NCBI GenBank assembly: GCA_021832085.1
Contig: JAKBLM010000029.1
Coordinates: forward strand, 1-47,881
Source: Acidobacteriota bacterium
GTDB taxonomy: Bacteria; Acidobacteriota; Terriglobia; Acidiferrales; UBA7541
Reading direction: 5' to 3'
Length of the DNA stretch: 47,881 nucleotides
Numbering within the stretch: the stretch's first letter is position 1; the number at the start of each line of letters is the position of its first letter. This document shows positions 13,622 through 21,854 of this stretch, in pieces. The translations under genes were made by a program, and so were the position numbers. The notes beneath the pieces were generated by a model. The model searched no databases. It worked only from the letters and a program-made list of their open reading frames with translations, and was not told the DNA's origin.

Positions 13622-15712
13622 CTATTTCGCGCGGAGGGTCGCGCCCAGCGTCTGTTCCAGGCTGGCCAGGATGCGCGAAGTGAAATCGTTGAGTTGTTCT
13701 TCGGTGAAGGTTTGTTCCGGGCTCTCGAAGCGCACGCGGACGAGGAGCGAATATTTTCCCGCCGGCACCTGGCCGCCGCGGTAGCGATCTACAGGATCGA
13801 TCGCGGTGACTTCGGCAACACCAGCTGCCGTCACCGCTTCGCGCACCTGCGCGAACGTCGTGCCTTCCGGGACGACCAGCGAGAAATCCCGTTCCACGCC
13901 CGGCAGCCGCGGAATCGGGCGAAACCTCCTGCGCCCGGCGGCGCGCTCGGCGGCTTCGAGCATCGGATCGAGTGCCAGTTCGGCCAGGTAAACGGGTTGG
14001 CGGAGCTTCCACTCCTCGGCGACGCCGCGGGCGAGCAGCCCGGCGAAGCCTAGCTCCGCACCCACAACGTCAAGCGCCAGTTTCAGCCGCGCCGCGCGCC
14101 CGGCTTCGAGCCACTGCGGACCGCCTTCGTGCCAGGCGAAGCCGCCGCACAGCGCGCCGAGCGAATCGAGATCGCCCTTCAAGTCCTCGAATCCGAATTC
14201 GCGCGCCTGGTCTTCCTCCGGATAGACCCGCTTTTCGCGCGCCAGCCCCGTGATCCCGAGCGTCAGGGTGTTCGTTTCCCGCGGTTTGCCTTTCGGCGAG
14301 AGGTGGTAGCTGCGGCCAATTTCAAACAGCCGCAAATTCCGCTGCCCGCGGTTCAAGTTCCATTCGAGCGCCGACATCAGGCTCACCACGCCGGAAGTGC
14401 GCAGGATCGATGCATCCTCGGAAAGCGGATTCGCCAGCCGCACCGGCTCGGCGTCGACGGGCCGAAACGTTTCGTCACGCGCCGGATCCACCAGTGAGAC
14501 CGCAATGAATTCCTGGTAGCCGAGTCCGATCAACCGCTCCCGCAGCCGGTCGAAAGTTGCCGCATGGGGCAGCCGCGAGGCTGCCTGCCGCGCCGGGGGC
14601 AGCCGCGAGGGAAACCGGTCGTAGCCGTAGTGCCGCGCCACTTCTTCGATCAAATCGATCTCGCGCGCCACGTCGAGCCGCCAGCTCGGTCGCCGGCAGC
14701 GCCAGCGGATTTCGTGCGGCGATTCGCACGGCACCCGTTCCGGCTCGAAGCCGAGCGCGGCGAGAATCGCCTCCGCTTCCCGCCCGGGGACTTCGGCGCC
14801 CATGATGCGCACGATTTCCGTGCTGCTTAGCTCGATCGAGAGTGGCTCGAGCGGCCGCGGATAGGCGTCGACCGCGCCCGCCAGGATTTCGCCGCCAGCC
14901 AACTCCACGATCAGCTGCGCAGCGCGTTGCGAGGCCGGCTCGGCCATTTCCGGATCGGCGCCGCGGCCAAAGCGCACCGAGGCCTCCGTGCGCAGCCCGA
15001 GCGCCTTCGACGTCCGCCGGATCGAGGCCGGCTCGAACCAGGCCGATTCGAGCAGAATGTTGCGGCTGGCCGAGGTGATTTCGCTTTCTTCGCCACCCAT
15101 CAACCCGCCCAGCGCCACCGGCCGCGAGGCGTCGGCGATCACGCACATCTCCCGTGTCAGTTTCCGTTCCACGCCGTCGAGCGTCCGCATTGTCTCGCCC
15201 GGCCGCGCCCGCCGCACCACGATCCGGTGCTCACCCAACCGGTCGTAATCGAAGGTGTGGAGCGGCTGCCCCAGCTCGTACATCACGTAATTGGTCACAT
15301 CGACAACATTGTTGATCGAGCCTTGCCCGATCGCCTCCAGCCGCTTCTTCAACCAATCGGGCGAGGGCCCGACGCGCACCCCGCGAATCACCCGCGCCGT
15401 GTAGCGCCCGCAAAGCTCCGGGCAGTCGATCGTGACGCTTGTCGCCGGCTCGGGCGTGGCCACGGCTTCCGGCAGCCGAATTTCGAGCGGTTTCAGCCGC
15501 TTGCGCTCGAGCGCCGCAATCTCCCGCGCGAAGCCGCGATGGCCCAGCGCGTCGGGCCGGTTGGCCGTCAGATCGGCTTCGAGCACGGGCCCGGCTTCGG
15601 TCTCTTCGATCGTGTCGATCGCGATGCCGGCAAGAGAGAGCCGCTCGCGGAGCTCGGCCGCCGACGCCTTGACGTCCACGAATTCCTTCAGCCAGTTGTA
15701 GAGAACCTTCAC
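13622..15712 (-). CDS. pheT: Phenylalanine-tRNA ligase beta subunit (short form)
   Basis: Beta chain of the (alpha-beta)2 enzyme that charges tRNA-Phe; it carries tRNA binding and editing. Visible parts in order are the N-terminal domain (MKVLYNWLKEFVD), the B3/B4 editing region (ITSASRNILLESAWF), the B5 domain with RHYGYDRFPS, the catalytic-like core, and the C-terminal FDX-ACB domain (RDFSLVVPEGTTFAQVREAV). It has 696 residues, about 100 fewer than E. coli. The sequence passes from the first 40 residues straight to VLEADLTANRPDALG, so the EMAPII-like tRNA-binding insert is absent. The start is GTG, with a GGGAAGCGG-like ribosome site. Palindromes separate it from pheS. Confidence 0.95.
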   Translation of the reverse strand: MKVLYNWLKEFVDVKASAAELRERLSLAGIAIDTIEETEAGPVLEADLTANRPDALGHRGFAREIAALERKRLKPLEIRLPEAVATPEPATSVTIDCPELCGRYTARVIRGVRVGPSPDWLKKRLEAIGQGSINNVVDVTNYVMYELGQPLHTFDYDRLGEHRIVVRRARPGETMRTLDGVERKLTREMCVIADASRPVALGGLMGGEESEITSASRNILLESAWFEPASIRRTSKALGLRTEASVRFGRGADPEMAEPASQRAAQLIVELAGGEILAGAVDAYPRPLEPLSIELSSTEIVRIMGAEVPGREAEAILAALGFEPERVPCESPHEIRWRCRRPSWRLDVAREIDLIEEVARHYGYDRFPSRLPPARQAASRLPHAATFDRLRERLIGLGYQEFIAVSLVDPARDETFRPVDAEPVRLANPLSEDASILRTSGVVSLMSALEWNLNRGQRNLRLFEIGRSYHLSPKGKPRETNTLTLGITGLAREKRVYPEEDQAREFGFEDLKGDLDSLGALCGGFAWHEGGPQWLEAGRAARLKLALDVVGAELGFAGLLARGVAEEWKLRQPVYLAELALDPMLEAAERAAGRRRFRPIPRLPGVERDFSLVVPEGTTFAQVREAVTAAGVAEVTAIDPVDRYRGGQVPAGKYSLLVRVRFESPEQTFTEEQLNDFTSRILASLEQTLGATLRAK

Positions 15713-15767
15713 CTGTTTTTCCGCTTCCCTGTGGCGCGGACGCTCTAGTCCTTGCGTCTAGATCGCG

Positions 15768-15789
15768 GGGGCACGTTGCAACGTGCCCC
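15768..15789. repeat. Perfect 22-bp palindrome in the pheS-pheT spacer
   Basis: GGGGCACGTTG is followed directly by its exact inverse CAACGTGCCCC, then TACG. The tail GCCCCTAC is shared with the hairpin at 15872-15892, which suggests related elements. Confidence 0.75.
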
Positions 15790-15871
15790 TACGCGTTTCT
15801 CAACGCGCGCTTTTCTGCGCCGTGTCTCGGCCAAACCACCAGTGCCGATTCGCCGAGCGCTGCACACGGCC

Positions 15872-15892
15872 GGGCGACCCAGTGGGTCGCCC
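15872..15892. repeat. Hairpin element in the pheS-pheT spacer
   Basis: GGGCGACCC, loop AGT, then GGGTCGCCC, followed by CCTACAA. It resembles the palindrome at 15768-15789 in arm style and in its CCCCTAC tail. Confidence 0.65.
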
Positions 15893-15950
15893 CTACAACC
15901 CCATGCTGGTGCCGGCGGTCATGCCGCCGTTGCAGGTCACCACCGCGGCG

Positions 15951-17045
15951 CTACGGAGACTGGCGCAAAAAGCGCACGTCGTTTTGCAGCAGCACCTGAA
16001 TATCATCGATCCCGTATTTCAAAATCGCCAGCCGGTCGACCCCCATCCCGAACGCGAACCCAGAGACCTTTTTCGCATCATATTTCACGAATCCGTAGAC
16101 TGCCGGATCGACCATTCCCGCGCCCATGATTTCGAGCCAGCCGGTTTGCTTGCAGGTGCGGCAGCCACGGCCCGAACAAACAATGCAGGTGGCGTCGACT
16201 TCGGCCGAAGGCTCGGTAAACGGGAAATAGCTGGGCCGCAACCGCGTCTTCGCGTTTTTCCCGAGGAACTCATGCACGAAAAATTCGATTGTGCCCTTGA
16301 AATCGGCAAAGGTGATGTCGTGATCCACCGCCAGTCCTTCGATCTGGTGGAACATGAAGAGGTGGCTGGCGTCGGGATTGTCGCGCCGGTAGACCTTGCC
16401 CGGCACGATCACGCGCACCGGCGGCTGCTGCCGCTCCATCACGCGGATTTGCATCGGCGAGGTGTGCGTGCGCAGCACGAGTTGGCTCGGCGTCCCGGGC
16501 GGCGTGTCGACGTAGAACGTGTCCCACATATCGCGCGCGGGATGGAATTCCGGCATGTTCAGCGCTTCGAAGTTGTAATAGGGCGTCTCGATTTCCGGGC
16601 CCCCGACCACCGCGTACCCCAGCCGCAGGAAGATCCGCTCGATCTCCTCGAGCGTCTGCCGCACCAAGTGCCGCGTGCCGAGCGCCCGCTCGACGCCGGG
16701 AAGGGAAAGGTCTAGCTTTTCGGCGACCAGAGTTGCAGAGGCCGTAAACGCGCCGAATTTCTTGCCCTCGACATAGGCCCGCAACTCGTTGAGGCCCTGG
16801 CCTGCAGCGGGCTTAAGCGCTGGCCCGGCAGGCTTTAACCAGTTTTCGGTGATCAGTCGCAGAACGCCTTTCTTGCGTCCCAGCCAGCCGTCGCGCAGCG
16901 CGTGCCAGGAAGCTTCGTCGGTGACCGATCCAAACGCACGGTCGAAATCGGCGCGCACCTCGGCGAAGAGTGCAGCCACGCGCTCCGGCGTCTCGGCGCC
17001 GAGTTGTTCGAGCGTCTGCTCGACGATATGCAGATCCTCTGCCAT
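15951..17045 (-). CDS. pheS: Phenylalanine-tRNA ligase alpha subunit
   Basis: Catalytic class II synthetase chain that activates Phe and transfers it to tRNA-Phe, working with PheT. The 364 residues show an N-terminal coiled-coil tRNA-contacting arm (about 1-95), motif 2 (VYRRDNPDASHLFMFHQIEG) and motif 3 (GFAFGMGVDRLAILKYGI). A four-Cys cluster (CIVCSGRGCRTC) follows AEVDAT; Cys clusters occur in many bacterial PheS proteins and may hold zinc. ATG at 17045 is the only start before the arm. It has its own -10 element and follows the rplT terminator, so pheST is probably transcribed separately from infC-rpmI-rplT. Confidence 0.97.
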   Translation of the reverse strand: MAEDLHIVEQTLEQLGAETPERVAALFAEVRADFDRAFGSVTDEASWHALRDGWLGRKKGVLRLITENWLKPAGPALKPAAGQGLNELRAYVEGKKFGAFTASATLVAEKLDLSLPGVERALGTRHLVRQTLEEIERIFLRLGYAVVGGPEIETPYYNFEALNMPEFHPARDMWDTFYVDTPPGTPSQLVLRTHTSPMQIRVMERQQPPVRVIVPGKVYRRDNPDASHLFMFHQIEGLAVDHDITFADFKGTIEFFVHEFLGKNAKTRLRPSYFPFTEPSAEVDATCIVCSGRGCRTCKQTGWLEIMGAGMVDPAVYGFVKYDAKKVSGFAFGMGVDRLAILKYGIDDIQVLLQNDVRFLRQSP

Positions 17046-17088
17046 GCTTCACTCAACGGAAAACACAAAACGCCCGCGAAAGCGCAAC

Positions 17089-17094
17089 ATTATA
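17089..17094 (-). promoter_or_regulatory. -10 element of the probable pheS promoter
   Basis: A perfect TATAAT on the minus strand, 44 bp before the pheS ATG and just after the rplT terminator. No strong -35 is seen at 17 bp. Confidence 0.5.
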
Positions 17095-17160
17095 ACGTCG
17101 CCGGGCAGCACCAGGACAGGCGCCAAGTGAACTCCCATATTTTCCCCGCCGGCAGGGAAG

Positions 17161-17196
17161 ATAAAAACACGGCCGGAGCGTAGCCCCGGCCGTGTT
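17161..17196 (-). terminator. Intrinsic terminator after rplT
   Basis: Read on the minus strand, AACACGGCCGG and CCGGCCGTGTT form an 11-bp stem with a 9-nt loop, and a T-run (TTTTTAT) follows. It begins 22 bp past the rplT stop and closes the infC-rpmI-rplT unit. Confidence 0.92.
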
Positions 17197-17218
17197 CACT
17201 CGAGAAATTGAAAAGCCG

Positions 17219-17587
17219 CTACGCCTGCCGCGCGGGCAGCGCCGCCTGCGCCATCTTGGCGAGATCGGCAAAGCCGGTGGCATCGGCAACGGCGATTTCC
17301 GCCAGAATCTTGCGGTCGATATCGACGCCGACCAGCTTGAGCCCGTGGATCAGCTGGTTGTAGGAGAGCCCGTTGAGCCGCGCCGCGGCGCCGACCCGCT
17401 GGATCCAGAGCGTGCGGAACTGCCGCTTGCGCACGCGCCGGTCGCGGAAGCTATAGCGGAGCGAACGCTCACGCGCTTCCTTGGCCGAGCGGTAGAGCTT
17501 GCTCTTGGTGAGGAAAAATCCCTTGGTATGCTTCAGGAATTTCTTGCGCCGCTCGCGGCGCTTGGTCCCACGTTTCACTCGAGGCAT
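17219..17587 (-). CDS. rplT: 50S ribosomal protein L20
   Basis: Early-assembly protein of the large ribosomal subunit; it binds 23S rRNA and in several bacteria represses its own operon. The 122 residues (usual 115-120) begin [16 protein letters not shown]. They include the conserved [30 protein letters not shown] RNA-binding region and end in a short Ala-rich tail. It is the last gene of the infC-rpmI-rplT unit, 42 bp after rpmI, with a strong terminator behind it. The order is the same as in E. coli. Confidence 0.97.
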   Translation of the reverse strand: MPRVKRGTKRRERRKKFLKHTKGFFLTKSKLYRSAKEARERSLRYSFRDRRVRKRQFRTLWIQRVGAAARLNGLSYNQLIHGLKLVGVDIDRKILAEIAVADATGFADLAKMAQAALPARQA

Positions 17588-17629
17588 TGCTGGTTTCTCC
17601 GAATCGATTTGAACGGGCGGGGCGAGGCC

Positions 17630-17839
17630 TCAGGACCCGTAAGGCAGCATCCGCCGCACTTCGCGCATGTCGGCTTCCTTCACCAACGCGCTCTTGCGCA
17701 GCCGCCGCATGCGCTTGGATGGCTTGGTGCCGAGCAGGTGGCGCTTGCCCGAATGTGCCCGAACGATCTTGCCCGAGCCGGTGATCTTGAAGCGCTTGGC
17801 CGCGCCACGCTTGCTTTTGAGTTTCAGTCTCTTCGCCAT
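17630..17839 (-). CDS. rpmI: 50S ribosomal protein L35
   Basis: Small basic protein of the large subunit. The 69 residues contain the family core GAAKRFKITGSGKIVR and the HLLGTKPSKRMRRLRK segment. The N-terminus MAKRLKLKSKRG is slightly longer than the common MPKMKTKSG form. ATG at 17839 has AAGAGGA 4-5 nt upstream and leaves 13 nt after the infC stop, so the two are co-translated. Longer in-frame extensions overlap infC and look spurious. Confidence 0.96.
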   Translation of the reverse strand: MAKRLKLKSKRGAAKRFKITGSGKIVRAHSGKRHLLGTKPSKRMRRLRKSALVKEADMREVRRMLPYGS

Positions 17840-17852
17840 CGAGTCCTCTTGA

Positions 17853-18419
17853 TCAGTTGGCCGCCTGGGTCGAACGCACCGCGCCCTTTTTCGGCGCGAG
17901 CAGGGCCAGCAGCACATTCGCTTCCATGCGCGGCCCCAGTTCCACCTGCACCGTGTCGCCGAGTTCCTTCAGCAGCCGCTCCATTTTGGCGCGACCGACT
18001 TCCTTGTGGGCCATCTCGCGGCCGCGATGAAAGATCATCGCCTTGACCTTGTAGCCCTCACTGAGGAAGCGGACGATCCGTTCCTTCCGCACCTGATAAT
18101 CATGCTCGGCCGTCATCGGCCGGAACTTCACTTCCTTGATCTGGTGGCCCTTCTGGTGCTTCCGTTGCTCGTGGGCCCGCTTGTTCAGCTGGTAGAGATA
18201 TTTGCCGTAATCCGTGATCTTGCAGACGGGCGGCGTGGAATTGGGCACGATCTCGACCAAGTCCAGGCCGGACTGCCGCGCCAGGCGAACCGCCTCGAAA
18301 GGCTGCATCACGCCCAGCTGGTTGCCCTCGTCATCGATCACACGTACTTCCCGCGCGCGGATCGCTTCGTTCACTCGGACCCGGGGTCCTGCCGGAGCGC
18401 GCCGACCACGATCAAAAAT
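17853..18419 (-). CDS. infC: Translation initiation factor IF-3, AUU start
   Basis: IF-3 binds the 30S subunit, prevents premature joining of 50S and rejects wrong start codons. The N-domain has VNEAIRAREVRVID and TPPVCKITDYGKYLYQ; the C-domain has VKFRPMTAEHDY, FRGREMAH-like HRGREMAH and the LLAPKK end. An in-frame GTG at 18374 would clip the N-terminus. The upstream frame instead opens with ATT at 18419, with GGAGG 9 nt before it, and encodes MFDRGRRAPAGPRVRVNEAIR (188 residues in total). AUU is the rare start codon that lets IF-3 repress its own translation in E. coli, so I chose it. thrS lies upstream and rpmI 13 nt downstream. Confidence 0.93.
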   Translation of the reverse strand: MFDRGRRAPAGPRVRVNEAIRAREVRVIDDEGNQLGVMQPFEAVRLARQSGLDLVEIVPNSTPPVCKITDYGKYLYQLNKRAHEQRKHQKGHQIKEVKFRPMTAEHDYQVRKERIVRFLSEGYKVKAMIFHRGREMAHKEVGRAKMERLLKELGDTVQVELGPRMEANVLLALLAPKKGAVRSTQAAN

Positions 18420-18501
18420 AGGCAGTTACCTCCACCGTGAGACTTTACTAGATCGATTCCAGTTTCGCGAACGGTTTTGAGCCGTCAGGAATAACTTCCT
18501 G

Positions 18502-18510
18502 AGTATATCA
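18502..18510 (-). promoter_or_regulatory. Extended -10 promoter candidate for infC-rpmI-rplT
   Basis: TGATATACT on the minus strand fits TGnTATAnT and lies in the thrS-infC gap. It predicts a leader of about 76 nt before the AUU start. A 7-bp-stem hairpin (18485-18502) overlaps its downstream edge. Confidence 0.45.
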
Positions 18511-18528
18511 CAGGCCCGGCCCGCCACA

Positions 18529-20484
18529 TCAGGCTCCCGAAGCGTCTGCCGAACCCCGCCGCGCCGCCGCCTCTTCCCGCAGCTCCCCGATCAATTGCTC
18601 GATCGGCCGTGGGCCCAAATCGCCCCGCGAACGGTGCCGCACGGAAACCAGTCCCGCCTGCGCTTCCTTGGGCCCGACAACCAGCATGTAGGGGATTTTC
18701 TCCAGCTGCGCGTCCCGAATCTTCGCCTGGAGCCGCTCGTCGCGCTCGTCCAGGTCTGCGCGCAGCCCGTCCTGGCGCAGCCGGTCGCGCACTTGCCGCG
18801 CGTAATCCATCGCTTTCGCGCTCACCGGCACAACGCGCGCCTGCACCGGCGCCAGCCACAGCGGAAACGCGCCGGCGTAGTGCTCGATCAAAATGCCGAA
18901 AAATCGCTCCACTGAGCCCCACAACGCCCGGTGCACCATCAGCGGCTGGTGCCGCGCGCCGTCCTCGCCCACGTATTCGAGGCCGAAGCGCCCCGGCAGG
19001 TTGAAATCGAACTGGACGGTCGTCAGCTGCCAAGGCCGTCCGATCGCGTCGATCAGCTTCACGTCGATCTTGGGCCCGTAGAAAACCGCTTCGCCCTCCA
19101 TCCGGGTGAACGGCATCTTCAGCCGATCGAGCGTCGAAACCAGCGCCCCTTCGGCGCGCTCCCAGTCCTCGGCCGTACCGGCGTAATTTTCCGGGTGCGC
19201 CGGATCGCGCGCGGATAGCTCGATCTTGAACTTCTCGAAACCGAAAGTCTTCAGCGTGGCGAGCGCGAAATCAATGCACGCCTCCACTTCCCCTTCGATC
19301 TGATCGTGCGTGCAGAAAATGTGGGCGTCGTCCTGGGTGAAGCCGCGCACGCGCAGCAGCCCGTGCAGCACGCCCGACCGCTCGTAGCGATACACCGTGC
19401 CCAGCTCGGCCAGCCGCATGGGCAGCTCGCGATAGCTGCGCAGCCGCGACTTGTAAATCAAAATGTGCCCGGGACAGTTCATCGGCTTCAGCTGGTAGGC
19501 CGCGTCCTCGACCTCCATTGGCGTGAACATGTTTTCCCGGTAAAAGTTGGCGTGTCCGCTGGTCTCCCACAGGTGCAGCCGCATCACGTGCGGGGTGAAG
19601 ACCAGGTCGTAGCCGCGGGCCAGCAATTCGTCGCGCAGCCAGTCCTCCATCAGCTTGCGCACCAGACCGCCCTTCGGATGCCAGAAGATCAGCCCCGGCC
19701 CGGCGTCGTCCTCGATGGTGAAAAGGTTCAGTTCAGGGCCCAGCTTGCGGTGGTCGCGCCGTTTGGCTTCCTCGAGCAGGTGCAGGTACTCGTCGAGCTG
19801 TTCCTGCGTGGGGAAGCAGGCGGCGTAGATCCGCTGCATCTGCGGATTCCCCTCCTGCCCCTTCCAGTACGCGCCGGCGACGTTCATCACCTTGAACGCC
19901 CGGATGAACCGCGTCGAGGGCACGTGAGGCCCGCGGCAGAAATCGACGAATTTGCCCGTGCTGTAGAGCGAAACCTGGGGCTCGTTTGCCTTCTCCTCCA
20001 CCAGTTCCACCTTGAACGGCTGCCCGGCTTCCTTGTAGAGCTTCAGCGCCTCTTCCTTCGTGACGAGCCGTCGCACGTTCGGCAGGTCGGCCTTGGAGAG
20101 CTCGTGCATCTTCGCTTCGATCCGTTCAAGATCGGCGGGGGTGAAGGGTTCCTCGCGCTTGAACTCGTAGAAGAAGCCGCTATCGATCGGCGGTCCCACG
20201 CCGAGCTGCACGTCGGGGAACAGCTCCATCACCGCCGCGGCCATCAGGTGCGCCGCCGAGTGGCGGAAGATCGGCAGAGTCTCCTCGTCGCGCGCGGTCA
20301 GCAACTGCAGCGTGGTGTCGCGCTCGAGCGGCCGGTTCAGGTCGATCAGCTCGCCGTCGCTGCGTGCGATCAGCGCCTCGCGCGCCAGTTCTGGCGCGAC
20401 TTTTCCGGCCATTTCGGCCGGCGTCGTGCCCTTGGGCACCTCCGCCGACTTGCCGTCCGCCAATGTGACACGAATAGTTTCCAT
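18529..20484 (-). CDS. thrS: Threonine-tRNA ligase
   Basis: Class II synthetase that charges tRNA-Thr and edits mischarged Ser. The 651 residues carry a TGS domain (1-63) and the N2 editing domain with His75 and His79 (RHSAAH) plus Cys183 and His187 (FCRGPH). In the catalytic core the zinc ligands are Cys337 (MNCPGH), His388 (QDDAHIF) and a later His (MVHRALWGSVER). The C-terminal anticodon-binding domain has VPVSAKAMDYARQV. ATG at 20484 has GGGGAG about 5 nt upstream; nine extra residues from an earlier start look untypical. It heads the thrS-infC-rpmI-rplT-pheS-pheT series. No T-box-like leader was seen in the 147 bp before it. Confidence 0.97.
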   Translation of the reverse strand: METIRVTLADGKSAEVPKGTTPAEMAGKVAPELAREALIARSDGELIDLNRPLERDTTLQLLTARDEETLPIFRHSAAHLMAAAVMELFPDVQLGVGPPIDSGFFYEFKREEPFTPADLERIEAKMHELSKADLPNVRRLVTKEEALKLYKEAGQPFKVELVEEKANEPQVSLYSTGKFVDFCRGPHVPSTRFIRAFKVMNVAGAYWKGQEGNPQMQRIYAACFPTQEQLDEYLHLLEEAKRRDHRKLGPELNLFTIEDDAGPGLIFWHPKGGLVRKLMEDWLRDELLARGYDLVFTPHVMRLHLWETSGHANFYRENMFTPMEVEDAAYQLKPMNCPGHILIYKSRLRSYRELPMRLAELGTVYRYERSGVLHGLLRVRGFTQDDAHIFCTHDQIEGEVEACIDFALATLKTFGFEKFKIELSARDPAHPENYAGTAEDWERAEGALVSTLDRLKMPFTRMEGEAVFYGPKIDVKLIDAIGRPWQLTTVQFDFNLPGRFGLEYVGEDGARHQPLMVHRALWGSVERFFGILIEHYAGAFPLWLAPVQARVVPVSAKAMDYARQVRDRLRQDGLRADLDERDERLQAKIRDAQLEKIPYMLVVGPKEAQAGLVSVRHRSRGDLGPRPIEQLIGELREEAAARRGSADASGA

Positions 20485-20631
20485 AACTCTCCCCGCAGAG
20501 GGAAAACCCAAACTAACAGAAGCGGAAAACGGGGGTCAAGGACGCCCCGCGTGCGGCGTTGCCCCATCACGAAAGCCCGTTTAGCCCCGGGTCCTCCGCT
20601 GCGCCGGAATCTGCTACCTTGGAGACACGTA

Positions 20632-21123
20632 GTGAGCGTGGCTATGAACGGCGGTCAGCAGCCTTTCGAGATCCTGGAGCACCCGGCAGACATCGGCTTC
20701 CTTGCACGCGGCCGCACGCTCGACGAGCTTTTCGCCAACGCCGCGCTCGCGATGGTGTCGCTCGGCTGGCAACTCGAGGGGGTCGCCGAAACCGAGCGCC
20801 GCGAGATCGAAGCATCCGGAGAGGACGTGGAATCGCTGCTCTACGACTGGCTTTCCGCCGTGCTCGCCACAGCGGACGCCGACCGCCTGATCTTCCGTCG
20901 CTTCGAGGTCCACGTCGAGGCGCCGCGCGGCAATGCACCTGTGCCTGAAGCCGTGGGCTCTTCCGGCGAGCAGGCTGCGAGCGCCCGCGGCCTTGCCTGG
21001 GGCGAGCGCATCGATCGCTCGCGCCACCACCCGCGCACCTACGTCAAGGCCGTCACCCTTCACCAATTCGAAGTCAGCCAGTCCGAGCAAGGCTGGACCG
21101 CCCGCGTCTTCGTGGACGTGTGA
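20632..21123 (+). CDS. Archease
   Basis: Archease proteins accelerate the RNA ligase RtcB; the family is small, cytoplasmic and metal-binding. The 163 residues include the opening FEILEHPADIGFLARG with the metal-binding Asp, the GEDVESLLYDWLSAVL helix, and a C-terminal KAVTLHQFEV strand ending in VFVDV with the last ligand Asp. GTG at 20632 has GGAG 7 nt upstream; ATG at 20644 would shorten it by four residues. It is divergent from thrS. rtcB is not in this window, so the partner must lie elsewhere or be absent. A Gly/Ser/Ala-rich loop near residues 105-125 is longer than usual. Confidence 0.85.
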   Translation: MSVAMNGGQQPFEILEHPADIGFLARGRTLDELFANAALAMVSLGWQLEGVAETERREIEASGEDVESLLYDWLSAVLATADADRLIFRRFEVHVEAPRGNAPVPEAVGSSGEQAASARGLAWGERIDRSRHHPRTYVKAVTLHQFEVSQSEQGWTARVFVDV

Positions 21124-21240
21124 AGCTTTCGGCATGCTCCTACGTTGGCTTCCGAACCCGCCGGGTCGCGCTGCCGATGCACACGAGAGGCTGTTGCGTC
21201 CAGCGCCTCGCGGATTGCCGCCAATCGGGGGCTTCTCTTT

Positions 21241-21843
21241 TCAGTGCGGCGTCACCAGCCGGGCGACGATGTTCAAGGCGAGGTAATAGAAGGCGGTGTA
21301 AAAGAGGCTCGCCATCAGGATCCCCCAATCGACCCGTTCCCGCAGCGAATCGGCGAATGCCTTTGCCGAGCTCAGAGCCAGCAGCACGGCGAGCCCCGCA
21401 AGCCATCGCGTCAACTGCAGCCTCGGGCCGGTCACCGTCGCGAAGCGCCGCAGTTCCTTGGTCAGGTGGAAATGGAAGGCCAGCGCGTACCACAGATTCT
21501 TGGCTTCCGGGCCCAGCCATTGCCAAAGCGAAATACCTGCGATCAGCGCCCCCCAGCCGATGCCGAACGCCAACCCCCATTTGCGCCAGCGCGGCGTCAG
21601 CAGCAGGACCATGATCAGCACGTAGGCAGCCAGCGTCATTGCCGCTCCGGCGATCGCGCCGGGCAGGAAATCGCGGGCGAAGGGTAGCGTGCGCTCGTAG
21701 CCGACGAGCGCCACCAGCCTCCGCCCCTCCAGGATGATCAGCGGCACGGAAGCCGCCACGGCTACCCAGCCCCAGAGAGTTGGCGGTGCCGTACCGATCC
21801 CCGCGGCTTGCTGTTTCGTCGTTTTTTCTTCCGGCTGGTCCAT
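21241..21843 (-). CDS. Hypothetical multi-pass membrane protein
   Basis: Begins at ATG 21843, with GTGAGG close upstream, giving 200 residues. After a polar N-terminus (MDQPEEKTTKQQ) there are about five hydrophobic segments: near 22-38, 60-82, 88-110, 146-160 and 172-197. The third is Trp-rich (WGLAFGIGWGALIAGISLWQWL). No catalytic or transport motif is recognised. It starts 11 bp after the stop of the SDR gene on the same strand, so the two form an operon. The family is unknown to me; an inner-membrane location is the only inference made. Confidence 0.8.
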   Translation of the reverse strand: MDQPEEKTTKQQAAGIGTAPPTLWGWVAVAASVPLIILEGRRLVALVGYERTLPFARDFLPGAIAGAAMTLAAYVLIMVLLLTPRWRKWGLAFGIGWGALIAGISLWQWLGPEAKNLWYALAFHFHLTKELRRFATVTGPRLQLTRWLAGLAVLLALSSAKAFADSLRERVDWGILMASLFYTAFYYLALNIVARLVTPH

Positions 21844-21854
21844 TTTCCTCACCT

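Larger units (their letters stand above)
15713..15950. other. pheS-pheT spacer filled with palindromes
   Basis: This 238-bp gap contains no gene. It holds a 22-bp perfect palindrome, a 9-bp-stem hairpin, and weaker inverted repeats (CGCGTT/AACGCG near 15792; GGCGG/CCGCC near 15914). pheS and pheT are normally nearly contiguous, so this spacer looks inserted. Confidence 0.6.

Noticed and set aside
18485..18502. Hairpin TCAGGAA/TTCCTGA as thrS terminator
   Set aside because: No T-run follows on the minus strand, and it overlaps the putative infC -10 element.
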